The notes: generated by a model from the sequence alone, not told the origin. A DNA stretch of 64,000 nucleotides from DATBVX01 sp963810775 (GCA_963810775.1 CAWEOT010000015.1:434001-498000), one strand, 5' to 3'. Shown: positions 47,855 through 61,314, numbered from the stretch's first letter. Translations and numbers: made by a program.

Positions 47855-49683
47855 TCACGCTCCAGGATGCAGGTGCTCGTAGATGAGCTGCGCCAGCGGT
47901 CTGCCGATGCCGCGTACCTGCACGAGATCATCCACGCCCGCGCGCAGTATGCCTTGGAGCCCCCCGAACTGCTTGAGGAGCTCGCGTCGGCGTGCCGGCC
48001 CGAGACCCGGGATAGACTCGAGCGCGGATTCGTTGTGACGCCGCGCGCGTCGCCGGCGATGTCCGGTGATCGCAAACCGATGCGCTTCGTCGCGAATGCG
48101 CTGGATCAAGTGCAGCGACGCTGAATCGGGCGGCAGCACAATCGGTTCACCGCGACCGGGGATGAATAGTCGCTCCTGTCCGGGCTTGCGATCCGCGCCC
48201 TTCGCTACGGCGACAATGGCGAGTCCCGGAAGCTCGAGCGCCTGCAGCACTTCCATCGCTTGTGTGAGCTGGCCCTTGCCGCCATCGATGAGCAGCACGT
48301 CGGGCATCGGAACTTCCGCCGCCTTGATGCGCGTGTAGCGCCGTGTCAGCACCTGGCGCATCGCTCCATAGTCATCGCCTGGTTCGATGCCGGCAATGTT
48401 GAAGCGACGATACTCGGCCTTGACCGGTCCTTCCGGCCCGAACACTACGCAAGACGCGACAGTGCCCTCGCCTCGCGTGTGACTGATGTCGAAGCATTCG
48501 ATCCGGTGCGGGACCTCCGGCATCTGCAAGTCCTGCCGCAACGCCTCGAGATGGCTCTCGATTCCGACGCGATTCAATGCTCGCATGCGCAGCGCCTGGG
48601 AGGCATTGGTGTAGGTCATGGCCATCCAGCGCGAAGCGAGCCCGCGTGCGGCCCGCCGGATGCGCACCGGAATGACCGGCACGTTCGCTGAGCGCCGCTT
48701 CGAGCGGCTCGGCATCCACGATCGGCATATTGAGCAGGATTTCGCGGGGTGCTTCGCGCGTGAAGTAGTACTGCATGAGGAAGGCGCTCATGATCTCGCC
48801 CGTGTCGCCAAGCGGCGCACGAGGGAAGAACTGCGTGCTGCCCAGGTTGCGCCCACTGCGAATGAACATCAGCGCAATGCAGTGATCGCCCGCCTCAGTC
48901 GCCAGCGCCACGACATCGGCGTCGCGCTTGCTGGCCGCCGTCACGCTTTGCTGCGACTGGATCTGCTTGAGGCTCGCGAGCTGATCGCGCAGGCGCGCCG
49001 CCTGCTCGAACTGCAGGTGTTCGGCGGCGGACTCCATCTGGCGGCCGAGCTCTGCGTTGACTTCCTCGCTGCGCCCGGACAGCACCTTGACCGCGCTATC
49101 GACATCGCGGCGATAGTCCTCTTCCGTGATGAGGCCGACGCAGGGCCCCGAGCAGCGATCGATCTGGTACTGCAGGCACGGCCTGCTGCGGTTCTCGAAA
49201 AACGTGTCCTCGCAGTTGCGCAATTTGAAGAGCTTCTGAAGCTGCTGCAACGACTCGCGCACCGCCCCGGCGCTCGGATAGGGGCCGAAGTAGCGCCCCG
49301 GCAAGTTGCGCGCGCCACGATAGAAGTTGAGGCGCGGAAAGCGTGCATCGGTCGTGACGTGGATATAGGGGAAGCTCTTGTCATCCCGCAGGATGACGTT
49401 GAATCGCGGCTTGTGTTCCTTGATGAGGTTGTATTCGAGCAGTAGTGCTTCGGTGTCGGAATCGGTCAGCGTGACATCGATCCCCGCGACCTGGCTGACC
49501 AGCGCCTGCACTTTTGGCGCCACGTTCCCGGCATGAAAGTAGCTGCCGACCCGCGACTTGAGATTGCGCGCCTTGCCAACGTACAGGATCTCGCCGTTCG
49601 CACCGCACATCCGGTAGACACCCGGGCGCGATGGCAGCCTCTGTACGAAGGCCTTGGGATCGAATGCGGTGGCGTGGGAACTC

Positions 49684-49691
<8 letters not shown>
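47855..49691 (-). CDS. uvrC: Excinuclease ABC subunit C (one frameshift in this sequence)
   Basis: Nucleotide excision repair nuclease. The N-terminal GIY-YIG domain (RPGVYRMCGANGEILYVGKARNLKSRV), the Cys-rich CLQYQIDRCSGPC and the UVR motif (AAEHLQFEQAARLRDQL) lie in the frame starting at 49691. The C-terminal RNase H-like domain (ECFDISHTRGEGTVASCVVF) and HhH repeats (SIPGLGPARRRELLKQFGG) lie in another frame ending at 47855. The switch is near 48690-48700. UvrC is a housekeeping protein, so an indel error in the sequence is the likeliest cause. It overlaps icd by 8 bp. Confidence 0.92.
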
Positions 49692-51018
<1,327 letters not shown>

Positions 51019-51091
51019 GGCAATGGGTCAGCAAATCTGCCGGGGCGCGAACTGTATCAGAAACCCGGAAGATGGCGCCTGAGGCGCCCGA

Positions 51092-52390
51092 TCAGCTTTG
51101 GCGTCGCTTCGAGCCCTTGAATTGCGCTTCTTCGGTGGAACCAGTCAGCGCGGTGATCGACGATCTGCCGCCGCTGACGGTCTGCGTGACATCGTCGAAG
51201 TACCCCGCTCCCACTTCGCGCTGGTGGCGCGTCGCCGTGTAGCCAGCTTTCTCGGCGCCGAACTCGGCTTGCTGCAGCTCCACATAGGCACTCATCTGCC
51301 GTTCGCGGTAACCACGCGCCAGTTCGAACATGCTGAAGTTGAGCGCATGAAATCCGGCCAGGGTCACGAACTGGAACTTGTAACCCATCGCGCCGAGCTC
51401 GCGCTGGAACTTAGCGATCGTCGCATCGTCGAGTTTCTGCTTCCAGTTGAATGACGGTGAGCAATTGTAGGCAAGGAGCTTGTCTGGAAAGTGTTTGTGG
51501 ATCCCTTCGGCGAAGGTCCGCGCCTGCTTCACATCCGGAACCGCAGTCTCGCACCACACGAGATCAGCGAATGGAGCGTATGCAAGTCCACGGGCGATTG
51601 CTGTGTCGAGCCCGGCCTTGACGTAAAAGAACCCCTCGGAGCTGCGCTCGCGCTTCTCGATGAAAGGACGGTCCCGATCGTCAACGTCGGAGGTCAGGAG
51701 ACTTGCCGACTCCGCATCAGTGCGCGCGATCAGCACCGTCGGCACGCCGCAGATATCAGCAGCGAGGCGCGCCGCCGTCAGCTTGTTGATCGCTTCCGAG
51801 GTCGGCACCAGCACTTTGCCGCCCATGTGACCGCACTTCTTGGCCGAAGCGAGCTGATCTTCGAAGTGCACTCCCGCCGCGCCGGCTTCGATCATCGCCT
51901 TCATCAGCTCGAAGGCATTCAGCACGCCGCCGAAGCCGGCTTCGGCATCCGCGATGATCGGCTTCAACCAGTCGACGCTGCTGTCGCCTTCGGCATGACA
52001 GATCTGATCGGCGCGCTGCAAGGTATTGTTGATGCGCTTGACTACTGCCGGCACCGAGTCAGCAGGATACAGGGACTGATCGGGGTACATCTGCGCGGCC
52101 AGGTTTGCATCACCGGCCACCTGCCAGCCCGACAGATAGATGGCATCGAGTCCGGCGCGTACCTGCTGCATAGCCTGGTTGCCGGTGAGTGCCCCGAGTG
52201 CAGCAACGAACGGCTTCTCGCTGAGGTAACCCCAGAGCTTCTCTGCGCCCAGCCGGGCGAGTGTGTGCTCGATGACGACCGTGCCGCGCAGTCGCACGAC
52301 ATCCTCGGGCTGGTACGGGCGCCTGACGCCTCGCCACCGTGCGTCGGTGCTCCAGGCCTTGCGGATCTCACTTGCAGCAGGGGCAGTCAT
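51092..52390 (-). CDS. aceA: Isocitrate lyase
   Basis: 432 residues. The catalytic loop is ASAKKCGHMGGKVLVPT (KKCGH motif), with YLSGWQVAGDANLA, ADAEAGFGGVLNAFELMKAMIEAGAAGVHFEDQ and NCSPSFNWK also diagnostic. It splits isocitrate to glyoxylate and succinate. It lies between aceB and icd on the same strand. Confidence 0.97.
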   Translation of the reverse strand: MTAPAASEIRKAWSTDARWRGVRRPYQPEDVVRLRGTVVIEHTLARLGAEKLWGYLSEKPFVAALGALTGNQAMQQVRAGLDAIYLSGWQVAGDANLAAQMYPDQSLYPADSVPAVVKRINNTLQRADQICHAEGDSSVDWLKPIIADAEAGFGGVLNAFELMKAMIEAGAAGVHFEDQLASAKKCGHMGGKVLVPTSEAINKLTAARLAADICGVPTVLIARTDAESASLLTSDVDDRDRPFIEKRERSSEGFFYVKAGLDTAIARGLAYAPFADLVWCETAVPDVKQARTFAEGIHKHFPDKLLAYNCSPSFNWKQKLDDATIAKFQRELGAMGYKFQFVTLAGFHALNFSMFELARGYRERQMSAYVELQQAEFGAEKAGYTATRHQREVGAGYFDDVTQTVSGGRSSITALTGSTEEAQFKGSKRRQS

Positions 52391-52414
52391 CGTCGATTCC
52401 TTTGCTTGGTCTCT

Positions 52415-54019
52415 TTAATTGATTTCACGGTACGCGACCACGGTGAGAAAAGCTGTGAAACGGGGCTCAGCCGTCAGTCGTTCCAGGAGCCTTGCTGCCG
52501 TGTCGTAGTGACCGACGGACGGACTGCCCTGCTCCGCCGTCTCCTTGAGGGTGCGCAGTTCCCGGTTGATGCACTCGCGCACCAGTTCGAGGGTCACACG
52601 CCGGCCGTCCTGCAGCACGCCTGCCGGGTGATGAACCCATTGCCAGAGCTGTGCCCGCGAAATCTCCGCCGTCGCCGCGTCTTCCATGAGGTTGTTGATA
52701 GGCACGCAGCCGAGCCCCCCGAGCCAGGCGGCCAGATATTGCAGGCCCACGCTCACATTGTTGAGGAGCCCTGCTTCGGTGATCGTACCCGCTGGAACGC
52801 GCAGCAGGTCCGCGGCGCCCACGTGAACGTCCTCGCGCAGGCGCTCGAGCTGATTCGGCCCGGTCATGTGCTGGTTGAACACTTCGAGCGCCAACGGCAC
52901 CAGTCCCGGGTGCGCAACCCAAGTGCCGTCGTGCCCATCACCAGCCTCCCTTTCCTTGTCGGCGCGCACTTTGGCCAGCGCCGCTTCATTCGCTTGGGGA
53001 TCGTTCTTGATCGGAATCTGTGCCGCCATCCCGCCGATCGCGAATGCGCCACGCCGATGGCAGGTGCTAATTACCAGTTGCGAATACGAGCGCAGGAAAT
53101 GGTTGGCCATCGTGACCTGCTGCCGGTCCGGCAGCACGAAATCGGCGCGGCGCGCGAATTTCTTGATGAAACTGAAAATGTAGTCCCAACGCCCGCAGTT
53201 GAGCCCGACGATGTGTTCTTTGAGCTCGTAGAGAATCTCATCCATCTCGAAGGCGGCCAGGATCGTCTCGATCAGCACCGTTACTTTGCAGGTGCCGCGT
53301 TGCAGCCCGAGCAAGTGTTCGGCATGCGTCAAGACCTCGGACCACAGGCGCGCTTCGAGGTGCGATTCGAGCTTCGGCAGATAGAAATAAGGACCCGTGC
53401 CCCGTTTCGCCAGCTCACGAGCGTTGTGAAACAGGTACAAGCCGAAATCGACCAGCCCGCCGGGAATCTGCTCGCCATCGACCAGCAGATGCTTCTCGAA
53501 AAGGTGCCAGCCGCGCGGCCTGACGAGCAACACTGCAACTTGTGGGTTCAGGCGGTACTGCTTGCCTTCCGGGCTCCTGTAGTTGGCCACGCCGCGGACT
53601 GCATCACGCAGGTTCATCTGGCCGCGCATCAGATTGTCCCAGGTCGGCGTGAGCGAATCCTCGCAGTCGGCCATGAACACCTTCGCACCCGAGTTCAGGG
53701 CGTTGATGACCATCTTGCGATCCGTCGGTCCGGTGATCTCCACGCGGCGATCGAGGAGATCTTGCGGGATGGGCGCGACGCGCCAGTCGGATTCGCGGAT
53801 CGCGCGGGTCTCGGGGAGGAAATCCGGCAGCTCGCCCGCATCCAACGCACGCTGTCTGCGTTCTCGAGCCGCGAGCAGCTCGTGGACCCGGGGCGTGAAA
53901 CGGCGCGCCAGCGCAGCCAGGAAATCCAGTGCGTCGCGCGTCAGTATCGACTCGAAGCCCGCGGGCATCGCGCCGCGGATCTCGCAGCCGGCAATTGCCG
54001 GTGCACCCGATGAAGCCAA
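52415..54019 (-). CDS. aceB: Malate synthase A
   Basis: 534 residues of the AceB (isoform A) type. It condenses glyoxylate with acetyl-CoA. Family blocks include ITGPTDRKMVINALNSGAKVFMADCEDSLTPTWDN, FYLPKLESHLEARLWSEV, KVTVLIETILAAFEMDEILYELKEHIVGLNCGRWDYIFS and GIQYLAAW-like VGLQYLAAWLGG. It leads a minus-strand run aceB-aceA-icd-uvrC-pgsA-tRNA-Gly. The glyoxylate shunt supports growth on the C2 units released from the lipid stores encoded at 34-44 kb. Confidence 0.96.
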   Translation of the reverse strand: MASSGAPAIAGCEIRGAMPAGFESILTRDALDFLAALARRFTPRVHELLAARERRQRALDAGELPDFLPETRAIRESDWRVAPIPQDLLDRRVEITGPTDRKMVINALNSGAKVFMADCEDSLTPTWDNLMRGQMNLRDAVRGVANYRSPEGKQYRLNPQVAVLLVRPRGWHLFEKHLLVDGEQIPGGLVDFGLYLFHNARELAKRGTGPYFYLPKLESHLEARLWSEVLTHAEHLLGLQRGTCKVTVLIETILAAFEMDEILYELKEHIVGLNCGRWDYIFSFIKKFARRADFVLPDRQQVTMANHFLRSYSQLVISTCHRRGAFAIGGMAAQIPIKNDPQANEAALAKVRADKEREAGDGHDGTWVAHPGLVPLALEVFNQHMTGPNQLERLREDVHVGAADLLRVPAGTITEAGLLNNVSVGLQYLAAWLGGLGCVPINNLMEDAATAEISRAQLWQWVHHPAGVLQDGRRVTLELVRECINRELRTLKETAEQGSPSVGHYDTAARLLERLTAEPRFTAFLTVVAYREIN

Positions 54020-54140
54020 AGCGTCCTCCAGACTGTCTGCAGAAAGTTGTCAGCGGCGCACATCCTGCGCGGTGCAACCTTGCAGCGCGCACTATGATAC
54101 CGCATGGGCGTCACACCCGACGCAGCAGAATCAATGCCGA

Positions 54141-54725
54141 ATGCGCTGTTTGCTGCTCAACAAGCCGTTTCAGGTCCTGTCGCGATTCACGGGCGACGAA
54201 TCTCGCGCGACACTGGCGAAGTTCGTCAGTTTGAAAAATGTTTATCCGGCGGGGCGGCTCGACTATGACAGCGAAGGTCTTTTGTTCCTGACCGACGATG
54301 GAGGCATCCAGGCGCGGCTGAGCCATCCGCGTCATCGGTTGCCGAAGCGCTATTGGGTGCAGGTGGAGGGCGAGCCGCAAGCTGCTGGCCTGCAACGCCT
54401 GCGCGAAGGTATCGAGCTCAGGGACGGACTGACGTTACCGGCCCACATCCGGGTAATCGAAGAACCGGCGGAGATCTGGCCGCGCAACCCCCCGATACGC
54501 TATCGCGCGCGGATTCCGACGCACTGGCTCGAAATCGGAATCACCGAAGGACGCAACCGCCAGGTGCGCCGGATGACCGCCGCGGTGGGTTTGCCCGCAC
54601 TGCGCCTGATTCGCTGCGCGATCGGTCCGTGGACGCTGGCGGGTCTTGCACCCGGCGAGGTGCGCGAGCTCGATCCTCGGGAAGTGCTCGATGAGCTGCG
54701 CCTTCAGCGCGGTGCAGACTTATGA
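54141..54725 (+). CDS. rluE: 23S rRNA pseudouridine synthase RluE-like
   Basis: 194 residues of the RsuA/RluE family. The catalytic Asp is in the GRLDYDSEGLLFLT motif (about residues 38-51), with LPKRYWVQVEG and EGRNRQVRRMTAAVGLPALRLIR typical of the large subunit-specific RluE/RluF branch. No S4 domain precedes it, as in RluE. It ends convergent with the DAHP synthase gene, overlapping by 22 bp. Confidence 0.9.
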   Translation: MRCLLLNKPFQVLSRFTGDESRATLAKFVSLKNVYPAGRLDYDSEGLLFLTDDGGIQARLSHPRHRLPKRYWVQVEGEPQAAGLQRLREGIELRDGLTLPAHIRVIEEPAEIWPRNPPIRYRARIPTHWLEIGITEGRNRQVRRMTAAVGLPALRLIRCAIGPWTLAGLAPGEVRELDPREVLDELRLQRGADL

Positions 54726-56062
54726 CGCGCGATCAACATCGCAAGCTCGAGCGACTGCTCGTAGTTGAGCCGCGGATCGACGGTTGAGCGATAAGCGCGC
54801 TTCAGGTCCGCCTCGGTAAGCCCGCGCGCGCCGCCGATGCATTCGGTAACGTCATCGCCCGTCAATTCGAAATGCACACCGCCGAGAATCGAACCAAGTT
54901 CCTCGTGGATGCGGAATGCGCTCTCGACTTCGCCCAGAATATTTTCGAAACGCCTCGTCTTGAGGCCGCCCGACGTGGTCTCGGTGTTGCCGTGCATGGG
55001 ATCGCACATCCACAGCACGGTCTGCCCCGTCGCGCGCACCGCCTGGATGAGCGGCGGCAAACCCCGCTCGACCTCCTTGACACCGAAGCGATGGATCAAG
55101 GTGAGGCGACCGGGCTGGTTCTGCGGGTTGAGGATCTCAAGCAGCGCTTGCAGCCATTCGGCATTCATTCCCGGGCCGATCTTCACGCCGATCGGATTGG
55201 CGATGCCGCGGAAGAATTCCACGTGAGCGCTGTCGGCCTGAGCTGTGCGCATACCGATCCACGGCATGTGTGTCGACAGGTTGTACCAGCGCTGCTGGCG
55301 GGGAATGAAACGCGTCTGTGCCTGCTCGTAGAGCAGGTGCAGACCTTCGTGACTGGCGTAGAAGTCGAGGCGGCTCGCTTCGTGAATCGGACGCCCGCTC
55401 ACTGATTCGAAGAAGTCGAGTGAATTGCCGATCGAGTCGACGATCTGCTGGTACGCCTCGCGCAAGGGCGAGTGATGCATGAAGCTCAGATTCCAGTATT
55501 CGGGATGGTGCAGATCGGCAAAGCCGCCATCGATGAGCGCCCGGACGAAATTGAGCGTGAGTGCAGCGCGCTCGTAGCCTCGTAGCAGCAGCTCGGGATC
55601 CGGTTCGCGATCAGCGGCCGTGAACGGCGCGCTGTTGACGATGTCGCCGCGATAGCTCGGCAGGGTCAGGCCGTCGCGTGTTTCGGTATCGGCTGAACGG
55701 GGCTTGGCATACTGCCCTGCCATCCTGCCGATGCGTACGATTGGTTTCTTGAGTCCGTCGAGGAGCACGAGGCTCATCTGCAGCAGAATCTTGAGCTTCT
55801 GCGCGATCCGGTCGGACTCGCACTCGGCAAAACTCTCGGCGCAGTCACCCCCCTGCAACACGAAACGTTCGCCGCGTTGTGCCGCAGCGATGTGCGCGCG
55901 CAACGCCTCGATCTCCCATGAAACAACGATCGGCGGCAGGCGGCTGAGCGAGGCAATCACGCTCTCGACGGCTCGCGGCTCCGCGTAGCGAGGCTGCTGC
56001 TGCGCCGACTTCGCTTGCCAGCTCGCCGGGTGCCACTCGTTGATCGCCGGGGTCAAGGCCAT
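54704..56062 (-). CDS. Class II 3-deoxy-7-phosphoheptulonate (DAHP) synthase
   Basis: First enzyme of the shikimate pathway, plant-type class II. ATG at 56062 gives 452 residues (a GTG at 56077 is an alternative). Diagnostic segments are FVLQGGDCAESFAEC, RIGRMAGQYAKPRS, YASHEGLHLLYE, GVKIGPG and LWMCDPMHGNTETT. Class II enzymes occur in some gammaproteobacteria and many actinobacteria. Confidence 0.95.
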   Translation of the reverse strand: MALTPAINEWHPASWQAKSAQQQPRYAEPRAVESVIASLSRLPPIVVSWEIEALRAHIAAAQRGERFVLQGGDCAESFAECESDRIAQKLKILLQMSLVLLDGLKKPIVRIGRMAGQYAKPRSADTETRDGLTLPSYRGDIVNSAPFTAADREPDPELLLRGYERAALTLNFVRALIDGGFADLHHPEYWNLSFMHHSPLREAYQQIVDSIGNSLDFFESVSGRPIHEASRLDFYASHEGLHLLYEQAQTRFIPRQQRWYNLSTHMPWIGMRTAQADSAHVEFFRGIANPIGVKIGPGMNAEWLQALLEILNPQNQPGRLTLIHRFGVKEVERGLPPLIQAVRATGQTVLWMCDPMHGNTETTSGGLKTRRFENILGEVESAFRIHEELGSILGGVHFELTGDDVTECIGGARGLTEADLKRAYRSTVDPRLNYEQSLELAMLIARHKSAPR

Positions 56063-56214
56063 CGCCGGATCGTACACACCACCTCACTGCACCGCAAAAA
56101 GCGGACGGTGCTTTCGGTCGATCATTGAGGCAGAATGCGCGCCTTTCCGCGGGCCGCCCCAGCTGTCCTGCATTGACGATCAGAGCTGGCGCCGCCCTGC
56201 AGGGAGTAAGTTTC

Positions 56215-57383
56215 ATGCATCGTGTCCTCATCCTCGGCGCCGGCAAGATCGGCGCCCTGATTTCCGGTTTACTCGCTGAATCAGGTGCCTACCGGGTGGC
56301 GCTCGCCGATGTGAACGGCCCAGCCGCCGAGTCGGTGGTTCGCGCACATGACCTCGCCAATCTACGTTCTCACGCCCTCGACGCTTCGAATTCGGATGCG
56401 TTGGCAGCGCACCTCAAAGCTCATCCGGTCGATGCAGTGATTTCCAGCCTTCCCTATTACTGCAACATCGCCGTGGCGACTGCGGCCAGGCAGGCAGGCG
56501 TTCACTACTTCGATCTCACCGAGGACGTGGAAGTCACCAAGGCGGTGCGTCACATTGCCGAGGGCGCCACGTCCGCGTTCGTGCCTCAATGCGGCCTCGC
56601 CCCGGGATTCATCAGCATCGCGGCCAACGAGCTCATCACTCACTTCGATGAGCCGCGCACCGTCAAGCTGCGCGTCGGCGCACTGCCTCAGCACCCGAAC
56701 AACGTGCTCAAGTACTCCCTGACCTGGTCGACGGAAGGACTCATCAACGAATACGGCAATCCGTGCCAGGCGATCCACGACGGTCGGTTGGTCGAAACCG
56801 CACCGCTCGAGGGACTGGAAGAGATCGAAATCGATGGCACGCTCTACGAAGCGTTCAATACCTCGGGAGGCCTGGGCTCATTGGGCGAAACGTATGGACC
56901 GCGCGTCCACAACATGAACTACAAGACCATCCGCTACCCCGGCCACTGCGCGCAGATGCGCCTGCTCATGAACGACCTCAAGCTCAACCACGATCGCGCC
57001 ACGCTGAAGCACGTGCTCGAGAATGCCGTGCCGCAGACTCTGCAGGATGTCGTGATCGTCTACGCAGCCGTGAGCGGGTTGCAGGATGGCCAGCTGCGGG
57101 AAGAGAACTACGTCAACAAGATCTATCCGCAGCTCATCGCCGGGCGCCTGTGGTCCGCAATCCAGGTGACGACCGCTGCTGGTATTACTGCCGTGGTCGA
57201 CCTGGTGTTCAACTCGCCGGACCAGTATCACGGCTTCGCGGCTCAGGAGAATTTCCAGCTCACGGAAATTCTCGCCAACCGCTTTGGTCGTTACTACGCA
57301 CCGGGAGGCACTAAAGATGTCTCTTCCGAAGTGGTGGTGTCGGGCAAGGCCGGACACCAGCGGCAGCTGTGGGGGAAGGCATC

Positions 57384-57387
<4 letters not shown>
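56215..57387 (+). CDS. Saccharopine-dehydrogenase-family enzyme, probable lysine dehydrogenase
   Basis: 390 residues from ATG with AGGGAG upstream. The Rossmann motif VLILGAGKIGALISG is at about residues 4-18; IFDLTEDVEVT-like HYFDLTEDVEV, PQCGLAPGFI and YKTIRYPGH are typical of lysine 6-dehydrogenase and saccharopine reductases. It overlaps the downstream aldehyde dehydrogenase (GTGA). The pair fits lysine to piperideine-6-carboxylate to 2-aminoadipate. A saccharopine-forming or -cleaving enzyme remains an alternative. Confidence 0.8.
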
Positions 57388-58910
<1,523 letters not shown>

Positions 58911-59014
58911 GGCGACTTCCGCAGCGTGGTGGGCGCGGTCGCGCCCATGAAACCTGTGCAGACTTGCCCTATGCTGTGGGGGCGCGGCATTACCGCCGCG
59001 CTCGCGGTTGCCAG

Positions 59015-60415
59015 ATGCGTGCACTTCTCATCGTTACCCTTCTGCTGAGCGCTGCCCTGCTGCAAGCCGAAGGGCCGGCGAAGCCGGAAGCGTCTGCCAC
59101 GGCCGTGCTACTCAAAATCGATGGTCCGATCGGGCCGGCAATCAGCCACTATTTTTCGCAGGGACTCAAGAAGGCGCAGGAGTCCGGAAGCGCGCTGGTA
59201 ATCCTGCAGATGGACACGCCCGGCGGACTCGACACTGCCATGCGCGACATCATCAAGGAGATCCTTGCTTCACCGATTCCCGTCGTGACGTTCGTCGCCC
59301 CGAGCGGCGCTCGCGCGGCAAGTGCCGGCACCTACATTCTGTACGCCAGCCATGTCGCGGCCATGGCGCCGGCAACCAATCTCGGCTCGGCGACGCCGGT
59401 ACAGATCGGAGGCGAGCCTGCCGGCCCACCTGAAGGCGGTGAGGAGCCCACGCCCGGCAAGCCTGTGACTCCGGACGCGAAGGAAGACAGGGACAAGGAC
59501 GCCAAGGGCGAGCGCAGCGAGCGCGGCTCCAACGCCATGGAACGCAAGGTCATCAACGATGCCGTAGGGTACCTGCGCAGTCTCGCGCAGCTGCGTGGAC
59601 GCAACGTCGAGTGGGCGGAAAAGGCGGTTCGTGAGGGCGCCAACCTTCCGGCCTCCGAGGCGCTCGACAGCAAAGTCATCGATCTCGTCGCAAAGGATCT
59701 TCCCGACCTGCTGCAACAACTCGACGGGCGCAAGCTTCGTATGGGTGCGAGCGAGATCACGCTGGCCACCAAGGCGCTCACGCTGGAGAAGTTCGATCCG
59801 GACTGGCGCACCGAGCTGCTGGCGGTGATTACCAATCCGACCATCGCTTACGGCCTGCTGCTCATCGGTATCTATGGACTGCTGTTCGAGGGCTACAACC
59901 CTGGAGCGGTACTGCCGGGCGTGGCCGGTGCGATTTGCCTGCTGCTCGCACTGTTTGCATTCCAGGTGCTACCGGTCAACTACGCTGGTCTCGCCCTCAT
60001 TGCCCTCGGCACGCTGCTCGTAGTGGCTGAGGCATTCGTCCCGAGCTTCGGCGCGCTCGGCGTCGGGGGGCTGATCGCCTTCATCATCGGCTCGATCATG
60101 CTGTTCGATACCAGCGTGCCGGGATTTTCCATCGCGATGCCGGTCATCGCCGCCATCGCGTTCGTAGCGGGGCTGGTGCTGCTCGGCATGGTCTGGATGT
60201 TCGGACGTTCGCGCCGCCGTCCGGTGGTCACCGGTATCGAGCATATGGTTGGCAGCACGGCCGAGGTGCTGGACGGATTCACGACGCAGGGCACAGTCCG
60301 CCTCGGGGGCGAACTGTGGAACGCGCGCAGCCGGGCGCCCGTAAGCGCCGGCCAGCGCGTGCGCGTCGTCAAGGTCGACGGTCTGCTGCTCTGGGTCGAA
60401 CCACTCAATCAATAA
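59015..60415 (+). CDS. NfeD-type membrane serine protease (STOPP family)
   Basis: 466 residues: a signal peptide, a ClpP-like protease domain (LQMDTPGGLDTAMRDIIKEIL, then the nucleophile Ser in APSGARAASAGTYILYASH), a charged insert rich in Glu/Lys/Asp (about residues 140-175), four or so membrane helices and a C-terminal OB-fold (VRLGGELWNARSRAPVSAGQRVRVV). It is the classical partner of a slipin, which follows after 13 bp; such pairs act on membrane-protein quality control. The ATG at 59015 was preferred because the signal peptide starts there. Confidence 0.9.
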   Translation: MRALLIVTLLLSAALLQAEGPAKPEASATAVLLKIDGPIGPAISHYFSQGLKKAQESGSALVILQMDTPGGLDTAMRDIIKEILASPIPVVTFVAPSGARAASAGTYILYASHVAAMAPATNLGSATPVQIGGEPAGPPEGGEEPTPGKPVTPDAKEDRDKDAKGERSERGSNAMERKVINDAVGYLRSLAQLRGRNVEWAEKAVREGANLPASEALDSKVIDLVAKDLPDLLQQLDGRKLRMGASEITLATKALTLEKFDPDWRTELLAVITNPTIAYGLLLIGIYGLLFEGYNPGAVLPGVAGAICLLLALFAFQVLPVNYAGLALIALGTLLVVAEAFVPSFGALGVGGLIAFIIGSIMLFDTSVPGFSIAMPVIAAIAFVAGLVLLGMVWMFGRSRRRPVVTGIEHMVGSTAEVLDGFTTQGTVRLGGELWNARSRAPVSAGQRVRVVKVDGLLLWVEPLNQ

Positions 60416-60428
60416 CGGGAGTCACGCA

Positions 60429-61178
60429 ATGAGTCCATTTGTACTGGTGGTCGTGTTTCTCGTGGGTGCGCTGGTGTTCAGCGCCATCAAGATCCTCAAG
60501 GAGTACGAGCGCGGCGTGATGTTCACGCTCGGCCGCTTCACCGGCATCAAGGGCCCGGGAATCATTCTCGTCATCCCCATCCTGCAACAGATGACCAAAG
60601 TGGATCTGCGTGTCATCGTGCTCGATGTTCCCAAGCAGGACGTCATTTCGCGCGATAACGTTTCGGTCAAGGTCAATGCCGTGGTCTATTTCCGCGTCGT
60701 CGACCCCGGCAAGGCAATCATCCAGGTCGCCAATCCGTGGGAAGCCACCAGTCAGTTTGCGCAGACGACGCTGCGCTCGGTGCTCGGCCAGCACGACCTC
60801 GATGAAATGCTTTCGCAACGCGATAAGCTCAACGTCGACATTCAGCACATCCTCGACCAGGCGACGGACGCCTGGGGGATCAAGGTCGCCAATGTCGAGA
60901 TCAAGCACGTCGACATCGATGAAAGCATGATCCGCGCCATCGCCAAGCAGGCGGAAGCGGAGCGCACGCGGCGCGCCAAGGTGATTCATGCCGAAGGCGA
61001 GAAGCAGGCAGCAGAGAAGCTGGTGGAAGCGGCCCACGCGCTGGCGGCGGAACCCAAGGCAATGCAGCTGCGCTACCTGCAGACGCTCGCGGACATCTCC
61101 AATGAAAGAAGCTCGACGATCGTATTTCCGCTGCCGCTCGATCTCATCGCCCCTCTTCTTGGCGATAGGAACCGCTGA
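60429..61178 (+). CDS. Slipin (stomatin/prohibitin-family SPFH protein)
   Basis: 249 residues with one N-terminal membrane helix (about 4-22), an SPFH domain (KILKEYERGVMFTLGRFTGIKGPG, DVPKQDVISRDNVSVKVNAVVYFRV) and a C-terminal coiled coil (KQAEAERTRRAKVIHAEGEKQAAEKL). It forms membrane-bound oligomers and partners the upstream NfeD protease. It is convergent with the sensor kinase gene across a structured repeat at 61193-61314. Confidence 0.94.
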   Translation: MSPFVLVVVFLVGALVFSAIKILKEYERGVMFTLGRFTGIKGPGIILVIPILQQMTKVDLRVIVLDVPKQDVISRDNVSVKVNAVVYFRVVDPGKAIIQVANPWEATSQFAQTTLRSVLGQHDLDEMLSQRDKLNVDIQHILDQATDAWGIKVANVEIKHVDIDESMIRAIAKQAEAERTRRAKVIHAEGEKQAAEKLVEAAHALAAEPKAMQLRYLQTLADISNERSSTIVFPLPLDLIAPLLGDRNR

Positions 61179-61192
61179 CCCCTTAGGCCAGA

Positions 61193-61314
61193 CTGCCGCC
61201 TACTCTGTCAGATAGTCCTTTCGAGACCGTGCAAAACATGGATGTTTTGCCCGGAGCCTCCATGGACGGATTCACGGCGTTCTCGAAAGGACTACCCGAC
61301 AGGGTAGGTGGCAG
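61193..61314. repeat. Long nested palindromic element between convergent genes
   Basis: Arms 61193-61226 and 61281-61314 are inverted repeats with 30 of 34 positions paired; the four mismatches are all G-T (wobble) type, so an RNA would pair almost fully. Inside are CCGTG (61227-61231)/CACGG (61273-61277) and a hairpin GCAAAACAT (61231-61239)/ATGTTTTGC (61242-61250) with a 2-base loop. The core (ATGGATGTTTTGC, GGAGCCT, CATGGACGGATTCACGG) resembles palindromic intergenic repeats that I recall from other gammaproteobacteria. It may act as a bidirectional terminator. Confidence 0.7.
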
